Shown here: one piece after another, positions 19,903 to 29,297 of the stretch
Layout: the number at the start of each line of letters is the position of its first letter
Numbering within the stretch: the stretch's first letter is position 1
DNA from: Pelargonium cotyledonis
Lineage: Eukaryota > Streptophyta > Magnoliopsida > Geraniales > Geraniaceae
Reading direction: 5' to 3'
Assembly: GCA_036897625.1 (NCBI GenBank)
Contig: JAYMTA010000417.1
Span: forward strand, 1 to 29,297
DNA: 29,297 nucleotides
Notes under the pieces: model-generated
What the model saw: only the letters and a program-made list of their open reading frames with translations
Told to the model about the DNA's origin: nothing
Database searches by the model: none
Translations under genes and position numbers: made by a program

Positions 19903-21162
19903 CTGAGCACAAATACAGGTCCTTAATAGTTAACATATGCTCAATCCCAAAAGAAAATATGACTCAATATGAAAAAGCTATGTGCAGAAGACAAGAAACT
20001 AGTTTGTTGAAAGACAAACTCAGTTTCTACCCCATAACGCCAAAATATATAGTGAGAACAATGGCATATATGCACACTAATATCTAGCAAAAATGTTGGT
20101 AGTACAGTTATATCCCAGTATCCAAAATCAAGATTTTCACATGCCCTAACATACAAAAGATATATTTCAAGCTTTAACTCAACAGAGACCTCAAGGTTGT
20201 TGCAATTAGATACATCACATTTGATTTTCACATGTCTCAAAAGTCAAAACCACTTTGAACTCACTAAAGAAGTCGATTGGCCCTAAATCTCAATTCTTAA
20301 ACAGATATTGACTAAATAAACTCGATAATCACATACATTTTGAATTATCTATTTTATCCAGTTACATCAAATCCAAGTCAAACTCAAAAACACGATGAAC
20401 TCTAAATCTCAATTCTTATACAGATAATTACTAAACATTCTCTACGATCGCACATGATCCAATCTATTTTACCCCTCAGGTCAAAACCACTTCAAACTCA
20501 GAAACACTGATTAAACATTTAATCCTAAATCTCAATTCTAGCATATATTCACTAAATAAACTCACTAACTGCATACATTCCAAATTATCTACTTTGACTC
20601 ATTATATCCAAACCATTTCAAGCTCAAAAATGCTGATTAACCCCAAATCCCACTTCTTATATAGACATTTGCCGAATAAACTAGACAAGCGCATACGCAT
20701 TCCAATCTATCTATTTTTTCCCCATTACATACAAACCACTCCAAGCTCAAAAACACTGACTAACCCTAAATCTCAATTCTTATACAGATATTTGCCCACA
20801 AAAAAACTCCATAACAGGATACATACTCATTAATCTAGTTCGCCCCATTGCATCAAAACGACAAAACCGCTAAAACCTAAAAAACCCAAACGGTAAATTC
20901 TCAACTCGAAGAAAACCAAGCACATTTCAGGTCTGTTCGTAAACAATTTCCAATAAACCGTACCCAAACCCATAAATAATGAAGATCAATTACAGAAAAC
21001 CCATGCACCGATCGATCGGCCGAAGCACACAAACCCTAGTCTTCAGATTCATCGATATCAGTATCACAATTTTCACGGTCCAAATCGCAATCTGTATATA
21101 TAGATACAAATAAACATGAATCGAACACCATATCCAGAGTAAAATAGAGTGAATCGGAGAAC
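19903..21162 (-). other. Presumed 5' UTR intron of the TFIIE-beta gene
   Basis: On the minus strand, a donor-like AAAG|GTTCTC (exon end 21163) and an acceptor GTGCTCAG just before the ATG bracket 1,260 bp. The upstream sequence has a TATA box about 100 bp before this donor and no other start codon context, which fits a short noncoding first exon. Much of the intron is the 120-bp repeat array listed separately. Needs transcript confirmation. Confidence 0.55.
20250..20860. repeat. Degenerate tandem array, ~120-bp period, about 5 copies
   Basis: The marker AAATCTCAATTCT (or a close variant) recurs at 20285, 20404, 20527, 20645 and 20768, spacings of 118-123. Each unit also carries an ACAGATAT-type block, ACTAAATAAACT, CATACAT and a CCA(A)NTC-AAACTCAAAAACACTGA-type block. 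A weak extra half copy begins near 20160. It lies in the presumed TFIIE-beta leader intron. Confidence 0.85.
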
Positions 21163-21253
21163 CTTTGGCTCTGTAGGGCCTCGGATCGATCTCTCTCTTC
21201 TCCTCCTTGAATATAGGATTAACGAAAATTTCTAAGTTTTTGCAGCTAAATTA

Positions 21254-21265
21254 TTTTTATATATA
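21254..21265 (-). promoter_or_regulatory. Candidate TATA box of the TFIIE-beta gene
   Basis: The minus strand reads TATATATAAAAA here. Transcription would start near 21225 and the first exon would run to the donor at 21162. This supports a short noncoding first exon. Confidence 0.5.
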
Positions 21266-21269
21266 AATT

Positions 21270-22274
21270 TATCTGCCAAAAAAGAAAAATCACCGACCAT
21301 GTGAGTGGCAAATTTGACCGTAAAGCAACGGCGACTAATGGGCCGGATCTACGAACTGGGCCGGCCCAAACATCAACCAAAAACTCTACTCATTCCAAAT
21401 AAGTTCGGTTCCGTTCTTGGACCGATCCAAAATTTTTCCAATTTTCTGAATCGATGTCCAACCCTACTTCCCGGTGTGCATTATAAATGATGAGAGCCTC
21501 TTGGTTTTTTTCAAAGAAAAAATTAGTGTTGTAATGTTGTATGTTTTCTTTTATGTCTTCACGGACATCTTTTGTAAAAAAGTCAACATATACTAAATTA
21601 CTAAGTAACTTATCTAAAGTTATGTAAGCCAGACATTCAAGACGAAGAAGTTTTGAATAAGTGGTCGGAAAAAAAAAAAAATCATGACTGTAGTTTTGAT
21701 TGATTTTTTATATAGGAGGAATGAGTAGATACTACGTAGTTTTGATATTTTCTTAAAATCATTTATTCAAAACTGCCTCATTTTGATGGTATGATTTACC
21801 TTCATTTTACTCCATTGGTAAATATACAACATAACGAACTTTTTCTTAATTTTTATCGACATAGAAACTAAATTTGCACATATGCAAAGCTTGAGACGAA
21901 TGGAGTATTACAGATCAGTTTATGCATGATACTTTTTTTTTTTTATCATTTGCAAAAGTTGCCCATGTAAGGACTATTGATACTAGAGTTTTGTAGTGTA
22001 GAATGTCACTATTATGCACGTTTTTACTTTCTAAAGCTAAAAAGTAATATTAAATCATCAAATACGTTCAACTCCTAATTAAAACTTACGATTTGGACTC
22101 AAGTTCGGTTTTAATTTGTAATCAAACTCGTAAACGCTTGACCTGCAGGGCTTTGATACGAAGTACATATTATGTATTTAAGAAGATTCAAGTTATCAAC
22201 ATCAACAAAAGTTGCTGAAACACAGCATAAAGTCCCCTACTACAAGGCAAATTCATTTCTCAAGACTTGCTCAG
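21270..22274. other. Spacer between TFIIE-beta promoter and the C2-gene 3' end
   Basis: No gene recognised. It includes distal promoter sequence of TFIIE-beta (a GGGCCGG-type block near 21340-21366), AT-rich DNA, and one decayed Stowaway-like end (ACGAATGGAGTATTA near 21897) without a clear partner. The 3' UTR of the C2 gene occupies the right part. Confidence 0.5.
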
Positions 22275-25207
22275 TCAATATGAAGATTGTTTCCATCCTC
22301 CTATCTCCTCTTCTTCCCTGCGAAAACCGCGGTCGTGCCGTTCCTGCAACGAGTGAGAGGAACAATAAAAACATCGATTAGCTAAACCGTACAATAATGT
22401 AGTATCTCAAAATCAACTACACAAATAAAAGAGCAATTCAATCATATCTCAAAATTATGCTGATCATAATATGGAGTGGGACAAAACACAACTTTCAGTT
22501 CAAGTGAGAGAAATGATTGAACTTGCATCTTTTGATTGAGACACAAACTTCTGTCCTACGACGAGTGATAGAAATGATAAAACTTCAACGAACAGATCAA
22601 GAACGGAACATTTTGTATTGATTGAGACAACTTCATGTCACATGATGATAACAAACAATATCATTGTACAGCTTTTCAAATTTGATTTGGAATAGAAGAA
22701 CAAGTCAACCAGATCTCAATATTAAGTTAATGGGACTTATTGAGACACAACTTTTGATCCTAAAATGAGTGAAAGAAATGATAAACAAAACTTTAATCGA
22801 GAAACAGATGAACAATTCAATCAAATATCAGAATTATGCTTATAAGAATAGACTAGGACACAACTTCAAGTCCTATGTTGAGCGAAAAAATGATAAAAAC
22901 TTCAATTAGCTCCAATATCACCATAGATATTTTCAAATTCAACTATGAACACTAGAACATTTCAATAAGAATTCAGAACTCAAAACAATTCCCTTAGAAT
23001 TGATTAGGACACGACTTCCGGGTCATGTCCAAGAATATAAGGGGCATCATAATTTGGGTTTTGTATCATTTTATTATTTGTTCACTCACTTTTATGCACA
23101 CATTTATATTTTCAAAGTAAGCTAAAAAAATATCAAATTAGCAAACACAAGTCTCAGTAAAACCTTAAATTGTTCAATCCATGTAAGAAACATGAATAGA
23201 CAATCACCTCAGAAATGAAGGTGAGGCCAACTCTAATCTCTCCACGATATTCTTTGTCCTTGACAACATTGTACATTGTGGGCGGGACTTCTCCTTCCAT
23301 GAAAATTGGCTCTAGCGGAATGCTGCAAGAATCACGAAACCCAAGATTAGGCGGATTTGGCAGGTTTTTGTGCATACCAATTGAAACCATTATCAAACAA
23401 AAGGCATATCATATAACGAGCAAATCTCAAGCTTAGCTAATAGCAATTTCATCCAAGAAACCAAATTTAGAAACGAGTTTGGTACTGCCACTTACGTTGC
23501 TTCTCCCACGAAATCATCTTGAGTTCCTGTATCGCTGTCCATGATTTTCAGGAACAGTTCAGTAACACCTTCAGATATGGTGAACATAAAATTTTCGTTC
23601 CATGACGGGTCACTTCCTTTTCCTGCATAAACCATTGGCCATTTTTCAATGATGTTGATACCAGCACATAACATTTTACGAGTAAAACCAGTTTGTCATA
23701 GTAACTAGTGAGGCACAAAAGTTATAATGAGGCATTGCTGGTTTTTCAGCATTGCTAGTCTGCATCTCTCAATGGATTGGTGCAACAAAAAATACCACAT
23801 ATAAATCTACAATGCCAAAGATGTAGATATTTTTTATTTTGTACAAAGATATATTGGTGGTGAGAACTGAGAATTTAAGTAGAATAGAGGTCTACCTGAA
23901 GCAACACTGCTTTTCTGCTCTTGAGAGCGGCAAGTGATTATAACATAAGGATCCATGTCACCTGCCCATTGCAAAGGAGGAGGAAGAAAAAGAAAACAAT
24001 ATTTCCACATTAAGAAATCAATTTATAAAACACATTTTTTTTTTGTGGTATCATGGTTCCTAGCTAGTTTTTGCACATCATACTCAAGATCATACATAAT
24101 TAACTTCTTAAAAAGAAAAGACGCCACTTCTTTTGAGACAAAATGTATGAAAAACATGAAACTTATTTTAGGACGGATGGAGCATAAATTAGTTATCTTA
24201 GTATCTACTTTTGTTCCAAATTGGTCTCTTATGTTAGTGTTCTCTATATTGGTGACCGTATTGGAACAAAATGTATACTAAAGAAGTGAATATTAGAATA
24301 ACAATACAAGAAAAAAAATGACCCATTATTAGATTTAGACAGCAATGTAACTAAAGGGATCAATTCATAAAAAATGTCAATACTAACGGAACAAACATCA
24401 AATCAGTGACCAATTCAACACAAAATGGATTCCATTATAACCATTTTTAACCTACTCCTCGCTATGAACGGACACTATCTTCTTAACCTACCTATGTCCG
24501 ATACAAATCCGACTCTTGGACACTCAAACTTTCTTTCCATACATGCCGGACATTTGAATTTACGAGTCCCCTTGTTTCATAATAAAAAATTTAAGCGCAC
24601 ACGCGTATGACACCCTCATTTTTTTTAATAAAAAAATGAATTGATCGAATGCGTCCAACACTTAAAAACAAAATGAATATCATTTATTCTTATCGAACGT
24701 TCTTAGCTTATAATTCTGTGATTTCATAATGTATTGTCTTCTCTATGTCAAATTTTGTAGCTCAACTAGTGTCTATGCAACATAGACTACTTCTAACAAA
24801 AAATTCGTAGCGCTAAGCTTTTCCAATTTCCCGATAAATTGATAAAGCTTTGTCACTACAAAAAAAAAAAAAAAAAAAAATCCATGAAACTATTTTGATC
24901 CCAAATGTACCAAATTCAGCACACAAAAATGTCGTTTTTTGGGCGGAACAATGACAATTTTCTCGGACATTACATTGATCATGAATATCTAACAGTCATT
25001 TTCTTCTTCTTTTTCCATCAGATTCGTAGCAAACAAACAGGCTCAAATCAAATCAATCGGATAAACGAAAATAGGGCATTGAAATTGAAAATCACAACCG
25101 ATCAGAGACCGAAAAAGAGAGAAATAGAACCGAAACTTACAGAGAAAATCAGTGTTTTCAAGAGCCTTAGCTCCGACGAGAAGAACTTCGAGCTTTCCAT
25201 TAGGCAT
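22275..25207 (-). CDS. Small single-C2-domain calcium/lipid-binding protein (5 exons, 147 aa)
   Basis: Exons: 25207-25141, 23961-23896, 23622-23496, 23322-23208, 22343-22275; all GT-AG, 444 nt in frame, exactly the 147-aa length typical of plant elicitor-responsive/16-kDa phloem-protein-like C2 proteins (Arabidopsis At1g63220 type). The C2 domain fills about residues 4-115. It starts GKLEVLLVGAKALENTD. The calcium loops are recognisable: DMDPYV in loop 1 and MDSDTGTQDD in loop 3, so most Asp ligands are present. The motif GSDPSWNENFMF is the usual beta-strand 4 region. The tail is short and charged (HDRGFRREEEE) and ends in GGWKQSSY, conserved in this group. Such proteins bind membrane phospholipids, often in a calcium-dependent way, and respond to pathogens or elicitors. 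There is no signal peptide or membrane segment, so cytosolic or peripheral membrane. Introns 1 and 4 are long and repeat-rich. Confidence 0.94.
22470..23030. repeat. Irregular degenerate repeats in C2-gene intron 4
   Basis: The motif G(A/G)GACACAACTT recurs in variant form at about 22478, 22539, 22622, 22743, 22857 and 23007. It is usually followed by a TCCTA-type block and GAGTGA(A)AGAAATGATAAA. Spacing varies from about 60 to 150, so this is a scrambled array rather than a clean tandem. Confidence 0.7.
24100..24185. mobile_element. Partial Stowaway-like MITE in C2-gene intron 1
   Basis: Only one end is recognisable: TTATTTTAGGACGGATGGAG, preceded by ACTTCTTTTGAGACAAAATG as in the two complete copies. 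No matching left end was found, so it is truncated. Confidence 0.45.
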
Positions 25208-25300
25208 TTTCGAAGCCCACGCAGAGAAACGGAGAGATTGTGAAAATTTTCTGGATCTGTTGATATGAACAAAAAAGCAATGGAAATGCCGGATCTAAGG

Positions 25301-25308
25301 TATTTATA
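25301..25308 (-). promoter_or_regulatory. Candidate TATA box of the C2 gene
   Basis: The minus strand reads TATAAATA here, about 95 bp before the ATG, a normal distance for a leader of roughly 65 bases. Confidence 0.6.
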
Positions 25309-25309
25309 T

Positions 25310-26178
25310 GGGAAAGTGGCGCGTATTTTTGGTGAAATGTGGGCCCACCAATTAGAGACGGCAATTTTGCTGACCGGTTCGAATCTAGTTTGCTCCGGCT
25401 CGGGTTTCAAGTCTCATGTTGAATCGGGAAGGTCATTTTTTCACTCTTTAGACGCAAAATGTGTAAATTTGTACAATTTAGCACCGATCCACCCCAAAAG
25501 TTTGTAAGACATATATTACTTGATATGACCAAAATTAGTTGGATTAGGTTTCGGGTGCTTTCGAATTTAGATCCACAAATCATCAAATAAGAGGTGACAA
25601 TTCAAGTTTTCGAATATACCCAATTCAAATCTGGTCCAAAATAAAAACTGATTATAATTGGTTCGGGTCCGGTTTTGTGTACATAATGTGTGAGTTTGCA
25701 CGACCCTCAATTTTGAGGGAACACTCAATCCAAACCTAACCCCAATCCGAAAACAATTAAGTTGGATTCGGGTTCAAGTTGTTGGCTCTACATAGAGGGT
25801 TAAGAGTATGTTTGGTTGGTTAGTTTTCTTATTTCGTTTATTTTTATTGGCTTTAAAGGAGATTGTGAGTAGAGTTGTTACATCAGGTTAATTTAACTTG
25901 AATAAAGTAGACCAATTCAAAATAAAATAGTGTACTTTAAAACCAAATTTAAACCATATAAATAGTTTAAAATCAAATTACATAGCGCCTTAATAAAATG
26001 TAATAGTGTGCTAACAAGGTTTTGACATTTGAATTTTATTTATTATTTAACACTTCTCAACTATAGAGCACAACTAAATTAAAATGGCACGTTATGGTTC
26101 TCAAGAAAACCTTGAAAGACCTTTATTGACACCAAACAAGTAGTGTATATTTGAACTTCAAACCCAATTCTCTCTAAG
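25310..26178. other. Spacer between C2 promoter and PR-5 3' end
   Basis: No gene seen. It holds the distal C2-gene promoter, a hAT-like remnant (25589-25790), an AT-rich stretch, and the 3' UTR of the PR-5 gene at its right end. Confidence 0.55.
25589..25790. mobile_element. hAT-like MITE remnant upstream of the C2 gene
   Basis: The left end AAGAGGTGACAATTCAAG pairs with the reverse complement of the right end, TAGAGCCAACAACTTGAA. The interior has the CGGGTCCGG/AACCCAAT-type blocks seen in the other copies. No target duplication is evident. Confidence 0.45.
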
Positions 26179-26931
26179 TTACTCCAATTCAAGGCCTTCT
26201 CCAACCATCTCCAATGGCACAACATCTTCACCACCATCATTAGGACCAGATCCTCCTCCTCTGGGGCAAAACACAACCTTGTAATTGGTCCCACCAGGAC
26301 ACGTAAACGTGCTGGTGGGGTCATCCTGTGGATAACTATATGCATCCGGACACCTAGTTTTGAAAAACTTTGAAAAGGTCGTGGGCCCACAGCTCCCGTA
26401 TCCTTGAGTGCAACAGTACATGTTGGTCTTAAACACCGTGCATGGATTTTGACACCCGCCTGGCACCCTAAGCTCTCTGGGACATTGGCCGTTGATATCT
26501 GCAGTGCACCGTATGCCTCTACACCTCCCCGTAGTGGGACTAAAGTCCATAGGGATGTTGAACCCGTCAACCAACGAAATGTCTATAAAGTCCATGTTCC
26601 CAAACTGATTCAACGCATATTCCGCTAGCGTGTTGGGCGGGTTTCCCCAACCCTGGCACCTCAACAACCCTCCACAATCTCCAGTCTCACAGTGGCCATG
26701 TCCGCTGGAGTCAAACCTGCATTTTGTTCGTCCCCAAATTCGGGCCATTTTTGTCCCCGCAGCCACTTTCAAGGTCCATTTCTGACCCGGGTTTAGCTGC
26801 ATGCCGCCGCCTGGCGAGGCGGCGGCCCAAACGGTGTAAGAGCATTGGTTGATGATGTCAAAGGTAGCTCCATGGGAGGAGGTGAGAAAGAGGGTGAAGA
26901 GGACAAGTATGAGATATGAGGAGTAACTCAT
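26179..26931 (-). CDS. Osmotin-like thaumatin-family protein (PR-5), 250 aa, intronless
   Basis: A single exon encodes a secretory PR-5 protein. Residues 1-21 are a signal peptide with a hydrophobic core ([13 protein letters not shown]), cut before ATFDIINQC. The mature domain has 16 cysteines, as expected for eight disulfides, and the thaumatin signature near [11 protein letters not shown]. The acidic-cleft residues of antifungal members are recognisable ([26 protein letters not shown]). [13 protein letters not shown] near the C-terminus is typical of osmotins. After the last Cys about 25 acidic residues follow (from PRGGG to the end), which resemble the C-terminal vacuolar propeptide of osmotins, so vacuolar rather than apoplastic delivery is likely. 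Family members bind beta-glucans or permeabilise fungal membranes and are induced by pathogens, salt and drought. There is no sign of damage. A good TATA box lies upstream. Confidence 0.97.
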   Translation of the reverse strand: MSYSSYLILVLFTLFLTSSHGATFDIINQCSYTVWAAASPGGGMQLNPGQKWTLKVAAGTKMARIWGRTKCRFDSSGHGHCETGDCGGLLRCQGWGNPPNTLAEYALNQFGNMDFIDISLVDGFNIPMDFSPTTGRCRGIRCTADINGQCPRELRVPGGCQNPCTVFKTNMYCCTQGYGSCGPTTFSKFFKTRCPDAYSYPQDDPTSTFTCPGGTNYKVVFCPRGGGSGPNDGGEDVVPLEMVGEGLELE

Positions 26932-26979
26932 GGTGTATTATTTGTTGTTTTGGCTCATTTGGGTTGCAAGAAATTAAGG

Positions 26980-26987
26980 TTTATATA
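26980..26987 (-). promoter_or_regulatory. TATA box of the PR-5 gene
   Basis: The minus strand reads TATATAAA about 50 bp upstream of the ATG, so the leader would be very short (about 20-25 bases), common for PR genes. Confidence 0.7.
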
Positions 26988-26989
26988 GA

Positions 26990-29297
26990 GAGTGGGAGGT
27001 TTTTGGATTGATGTAAATTATGGGTTATGTGTACATCAATTTAATAATATAGTACTAGGCGGCAACTTGTCGTAGCAAAGTTCTTTACTGTATGTGAAGT
27101 CAAAAGTTGTTGGGGGAGTGACTTTGACAAATTTGTGTTGTTTGATAGAATATGTGTAGGTGCATTTCATTTAGATAAGGTTTTGGTTCTGTAATTGAGT
27201 GTGATTTTGGTTATTCATTTGGTATTCCAATTTCCAAGTGGCTATGTGGCAGGAAGTACAATATGCCCAACAATACGAGTTGTTGGTTTAAAGCAGTTCC
27301 AAATAAAATGACTCGGGAAAGGTTTTACACAATTTTTTATCGATTATAGTTTGTCATATGTAATAAGACATGTTATAATTGATAGAAAGTAACCGTTAAA
27401 AACACATGCACCTTATTAGTCCGACATTAATTAATTTTATCAAAAATGATACTAACACTTCAACCAAGACTTCGCAATAGAGGCACAAGGGCTCTAACAA
27501 CTTAGCCCGCAAAGTTTTGGTGTAGTTTTAATATATTGTAATAGTGACTTGTTGCGTGGATTTTTTCACACAAATCATTTACCCAGATATGACCTATGAC
27601 CTTTGGGATGGAACCGGAAGACTTAGGATGTAGAGGATCATAGCATGAGTGATTCTGCACCCATTTCACATGTTAGGCGTAGTTGGCGTATTCGGCGGCT
27701 CCCTATTCAGTGCTATGCATGGTTCCTTGGTAACCTTTAGTCTGATCAGGGAAACCACAGAAAACGAATTCGCTAATGAAGGTTATAGATTCGGCCATGT
27801 AAAGTTTGGTTTAATGTTTTAAAATTTAAATTAAGAGATAGAATGAGAACGAGATTTTCATTATCCACATAACTTCAGTATTGCACGGACATTATTTTGC
27901 TTACAATTTCTCACGTAGGATTGGATTGGATTGGATTTATGAATTAAAATATAACAAATTATTATTTTATGGAATTTATATCTTATCTCAAAATTTGTAT
28001 AATATAATATATATTTTTAATTAAATACTATATGCACAAGAAAAGCATATGCTTGACAAAGAAATGAGAATAAATGGGAATCTAGCTTACTCATTTAAAT
28101 AAGTTATTAATTTCATATATATGTTATTATAAATTATAGTAGATTGAACCAAAGGTTGTCTATGCTATGATACAAATTTTGTATTATAGTAAATTAATAA
28201 TAGCTTTGGTCAAGCAACCAAATATTAAAAATTAACATCATTCACATCACACCATAAGAAGTCACAAAAAAATACAAAATCATTATAGATAAATATAGCA
28301 CAGTTATCTTTTATTTTAATTATCTTCATGTGACTCATCCACTCGAGAATAAATAGTCAAAATAAAATTAATATTAAATAATTTTTAGAATCATACCAAG
28401 ATATTTTAGGAAATGCCATCAAGCCCAAATGAAGTTGCTCCTAGCCCAACTAGAATTGGAAATGACCCTAACCCGCATGTTTCGATCTTAACTCAATTCA
28501 AAGTTGGTCGGCCGGCACACTTGTGAATTTTAGTGTTTTTATGCCTAACACCCGAAGTTTCATAAGGTTCAGGTCAGGATTAAAGCTCAACAACTTGAAT
28601 CTGAACCAACCCTAAATTTACCAGCTCTAAGCCCAATATCATCATATGTATAAATCTATCACTGCAAAATGCAATGGGAACGAATTAATCCATTTAAGTT
28701 AACGCATGTTTTTCTAGGGTAGACGAGGTGATGCTTCAATTAACCACCATTTTTTTTCTCAATAGAGGAGTATTTTGGCCATTTCTTATAACTATTTCAC
28801 TCTCTAACCCGATGAACGATCATATTATATTTTCACATACAAAAGAAGACTCACAAATTCTTAAGAATCATTTTACGCGAACCCGACCTAAGAATTTATC
28901 ATGGTTTGAGTATCTGGATGAGTTTAAATAGCAACCTCTACGTACGTGCATAAAGAACAATGCAAATTAAGTAGGGGAAATGACAGACGAGGGGCCTAAT
29001 TTTTGGTTCCATAACACATAATGCACCTAAGTTTTAAAACATACTTTTGGGGGCACCAAAATTATTTACACATCCATAAACTGTTAACTTTAACGGAATA
29101 TTACACATTATTACCCATGTGATGTGCACATGACCCATGGTTATTGAAAATATCAAAAATACTCTTTTCCCATTGAATGTCTTCTTCAACCCATTCTCAT
29201 TAACTGCTATAGAACACAACCAACAAACGAAAAAAAATTCATCCAACCCAACACTCACAACTTCAAAAAAGCGTAGGTGAACCAAAATCGCACCATT
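26990..29297. other. Gene-free right end of the window
   Basis: No convincing coding region on either strand. About 27000-27300 is the PR-5 promoter region. 27480-27780 is less AT-rich but shows no recognisable protein. 27800-28400 is very AT-rich. 28430-28640 is an AACCC/GGTTC-rich stretch ending in CCAGCTCTAAG, the same terminal motif as the hAT-like elements, so probably a one-ended remnant. The rest is unassigned. Confidence 0.55.
28430..28640. repeat. One-ended hAT-like remnant
   Basis: Ends with TTTACCAGCTCTAAG, equivalent to the CAGCTCTA end of the element at 6453-6709, and contains AACCC- and GGTTCAGG-type blocks. No matching left end is clear. Confidence 0.35.

Noticed and set aside
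22172-22381. 69-codon plus-strand frame
   Set aside because: Antisense to the last exon of the C2 gene, which is supported by a precise splice junction and the family-typical GGWK...SSY tail.
24854-24880. CACTACAAAAAA resembling a CACTA transposon end
   Set aside because: No opposing TTGTAGTG end to the right within the window and no 3-bp duplication; the A run alone explains the match.
24905-25507. Three plus- and minus-strand open frames around C2 exon 1
   Set aside because: No family motifs, low complexity, and they overlap exon 1, intron 1 and the promoter of the well-supported C2 gene.
26079-26570. 163-codon minus-strand frame overlapping the PR-5 gene
   Set aside because: A shifted frame within the thaumatin-like coding sequence; the 250-aa frame has signal peptide, 16 cysteines and all family motifs.
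1-29297. CRISPR arrays, prokaryotic operons or phage-type modules
   Set aside because: The repeats here are either tandem without unique spacers or transposon ends, and the genes are intron-containing plant genes.

Overview
The window looks like nuclear DNA of a flowering plant, most likely a core eudicot. The genes have short exons, GT-AG introns and AT-rich introns and spacers. The families are plant ones: a plant-type organellar DEAD-box helicase, a CLE peptide and an osmotin-type PR-5 protein. The spacers hold Stowaway-, Tourist- and hAT-like non-autonomous transposons. I cannot name the family or species.

Six protein-coding genes can be built exon by exon. (1) 573-6286 (+), ten exons, 847 codons: an RH33/RH48-type DEAD-box RNA helicase whose ATPase motifs I, Ia, III, V and VI are altered although the frame and splice sites are intact. 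(2) 11358-11606 (+): a single-exon CLE prepropeptide with a CLE21-like C-terminal peptide. (3) 16359-13322 (-), ten exons, 297 aa: a protein with two stress-response A/B barrel (Dabb) domains, UP3/DABB1-like. (4) 19902-17537 (-), four coding exons, 281 aa: the beta subunit of general transcription factor TFIIE, probably with a 1.26 kb intron in its 5' UTR. (5) 25207-22275 (-), five exons, 147 aa: a small single-C2-domain calcium/lipid-binding protein. (6) 26931-26179 (-), intronless, 250 aa: an osmotin-like thaumatin/PR-5 protein.

Layout: 1-572 is upstream DNA with a 122-bp tandem duplication and a TATA/telo-box promoter. 573-6286 is the helicase gene. 6287-11357 is a 5 kb spacer full of decayed repeats. 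The CLE gene follows, with an inverted-repeat MITE just downstream. From 13.3 to 27 kb four minus-strand genes lie head to tail, each with its own promoter signals. 27-29.3 kb has no gene that I can see.

The genes do not form a pathway; this is an ordinary eukaryotic gene neighbourhood. The most notable points are the helicase that looks like a pseudo-enzyme, the intronic tandem repeats (a ~120-bp array in the presumed TFIIE-beta leader intron, and a 307-bp duplication in a Dabb-gene intron that copies a splice acceptor and the start of an exon), and two very short poly(A) insertions with clear target-site duplications. I found no CRISPR array, tRNA, rRNA or prokaryote-like defence system.
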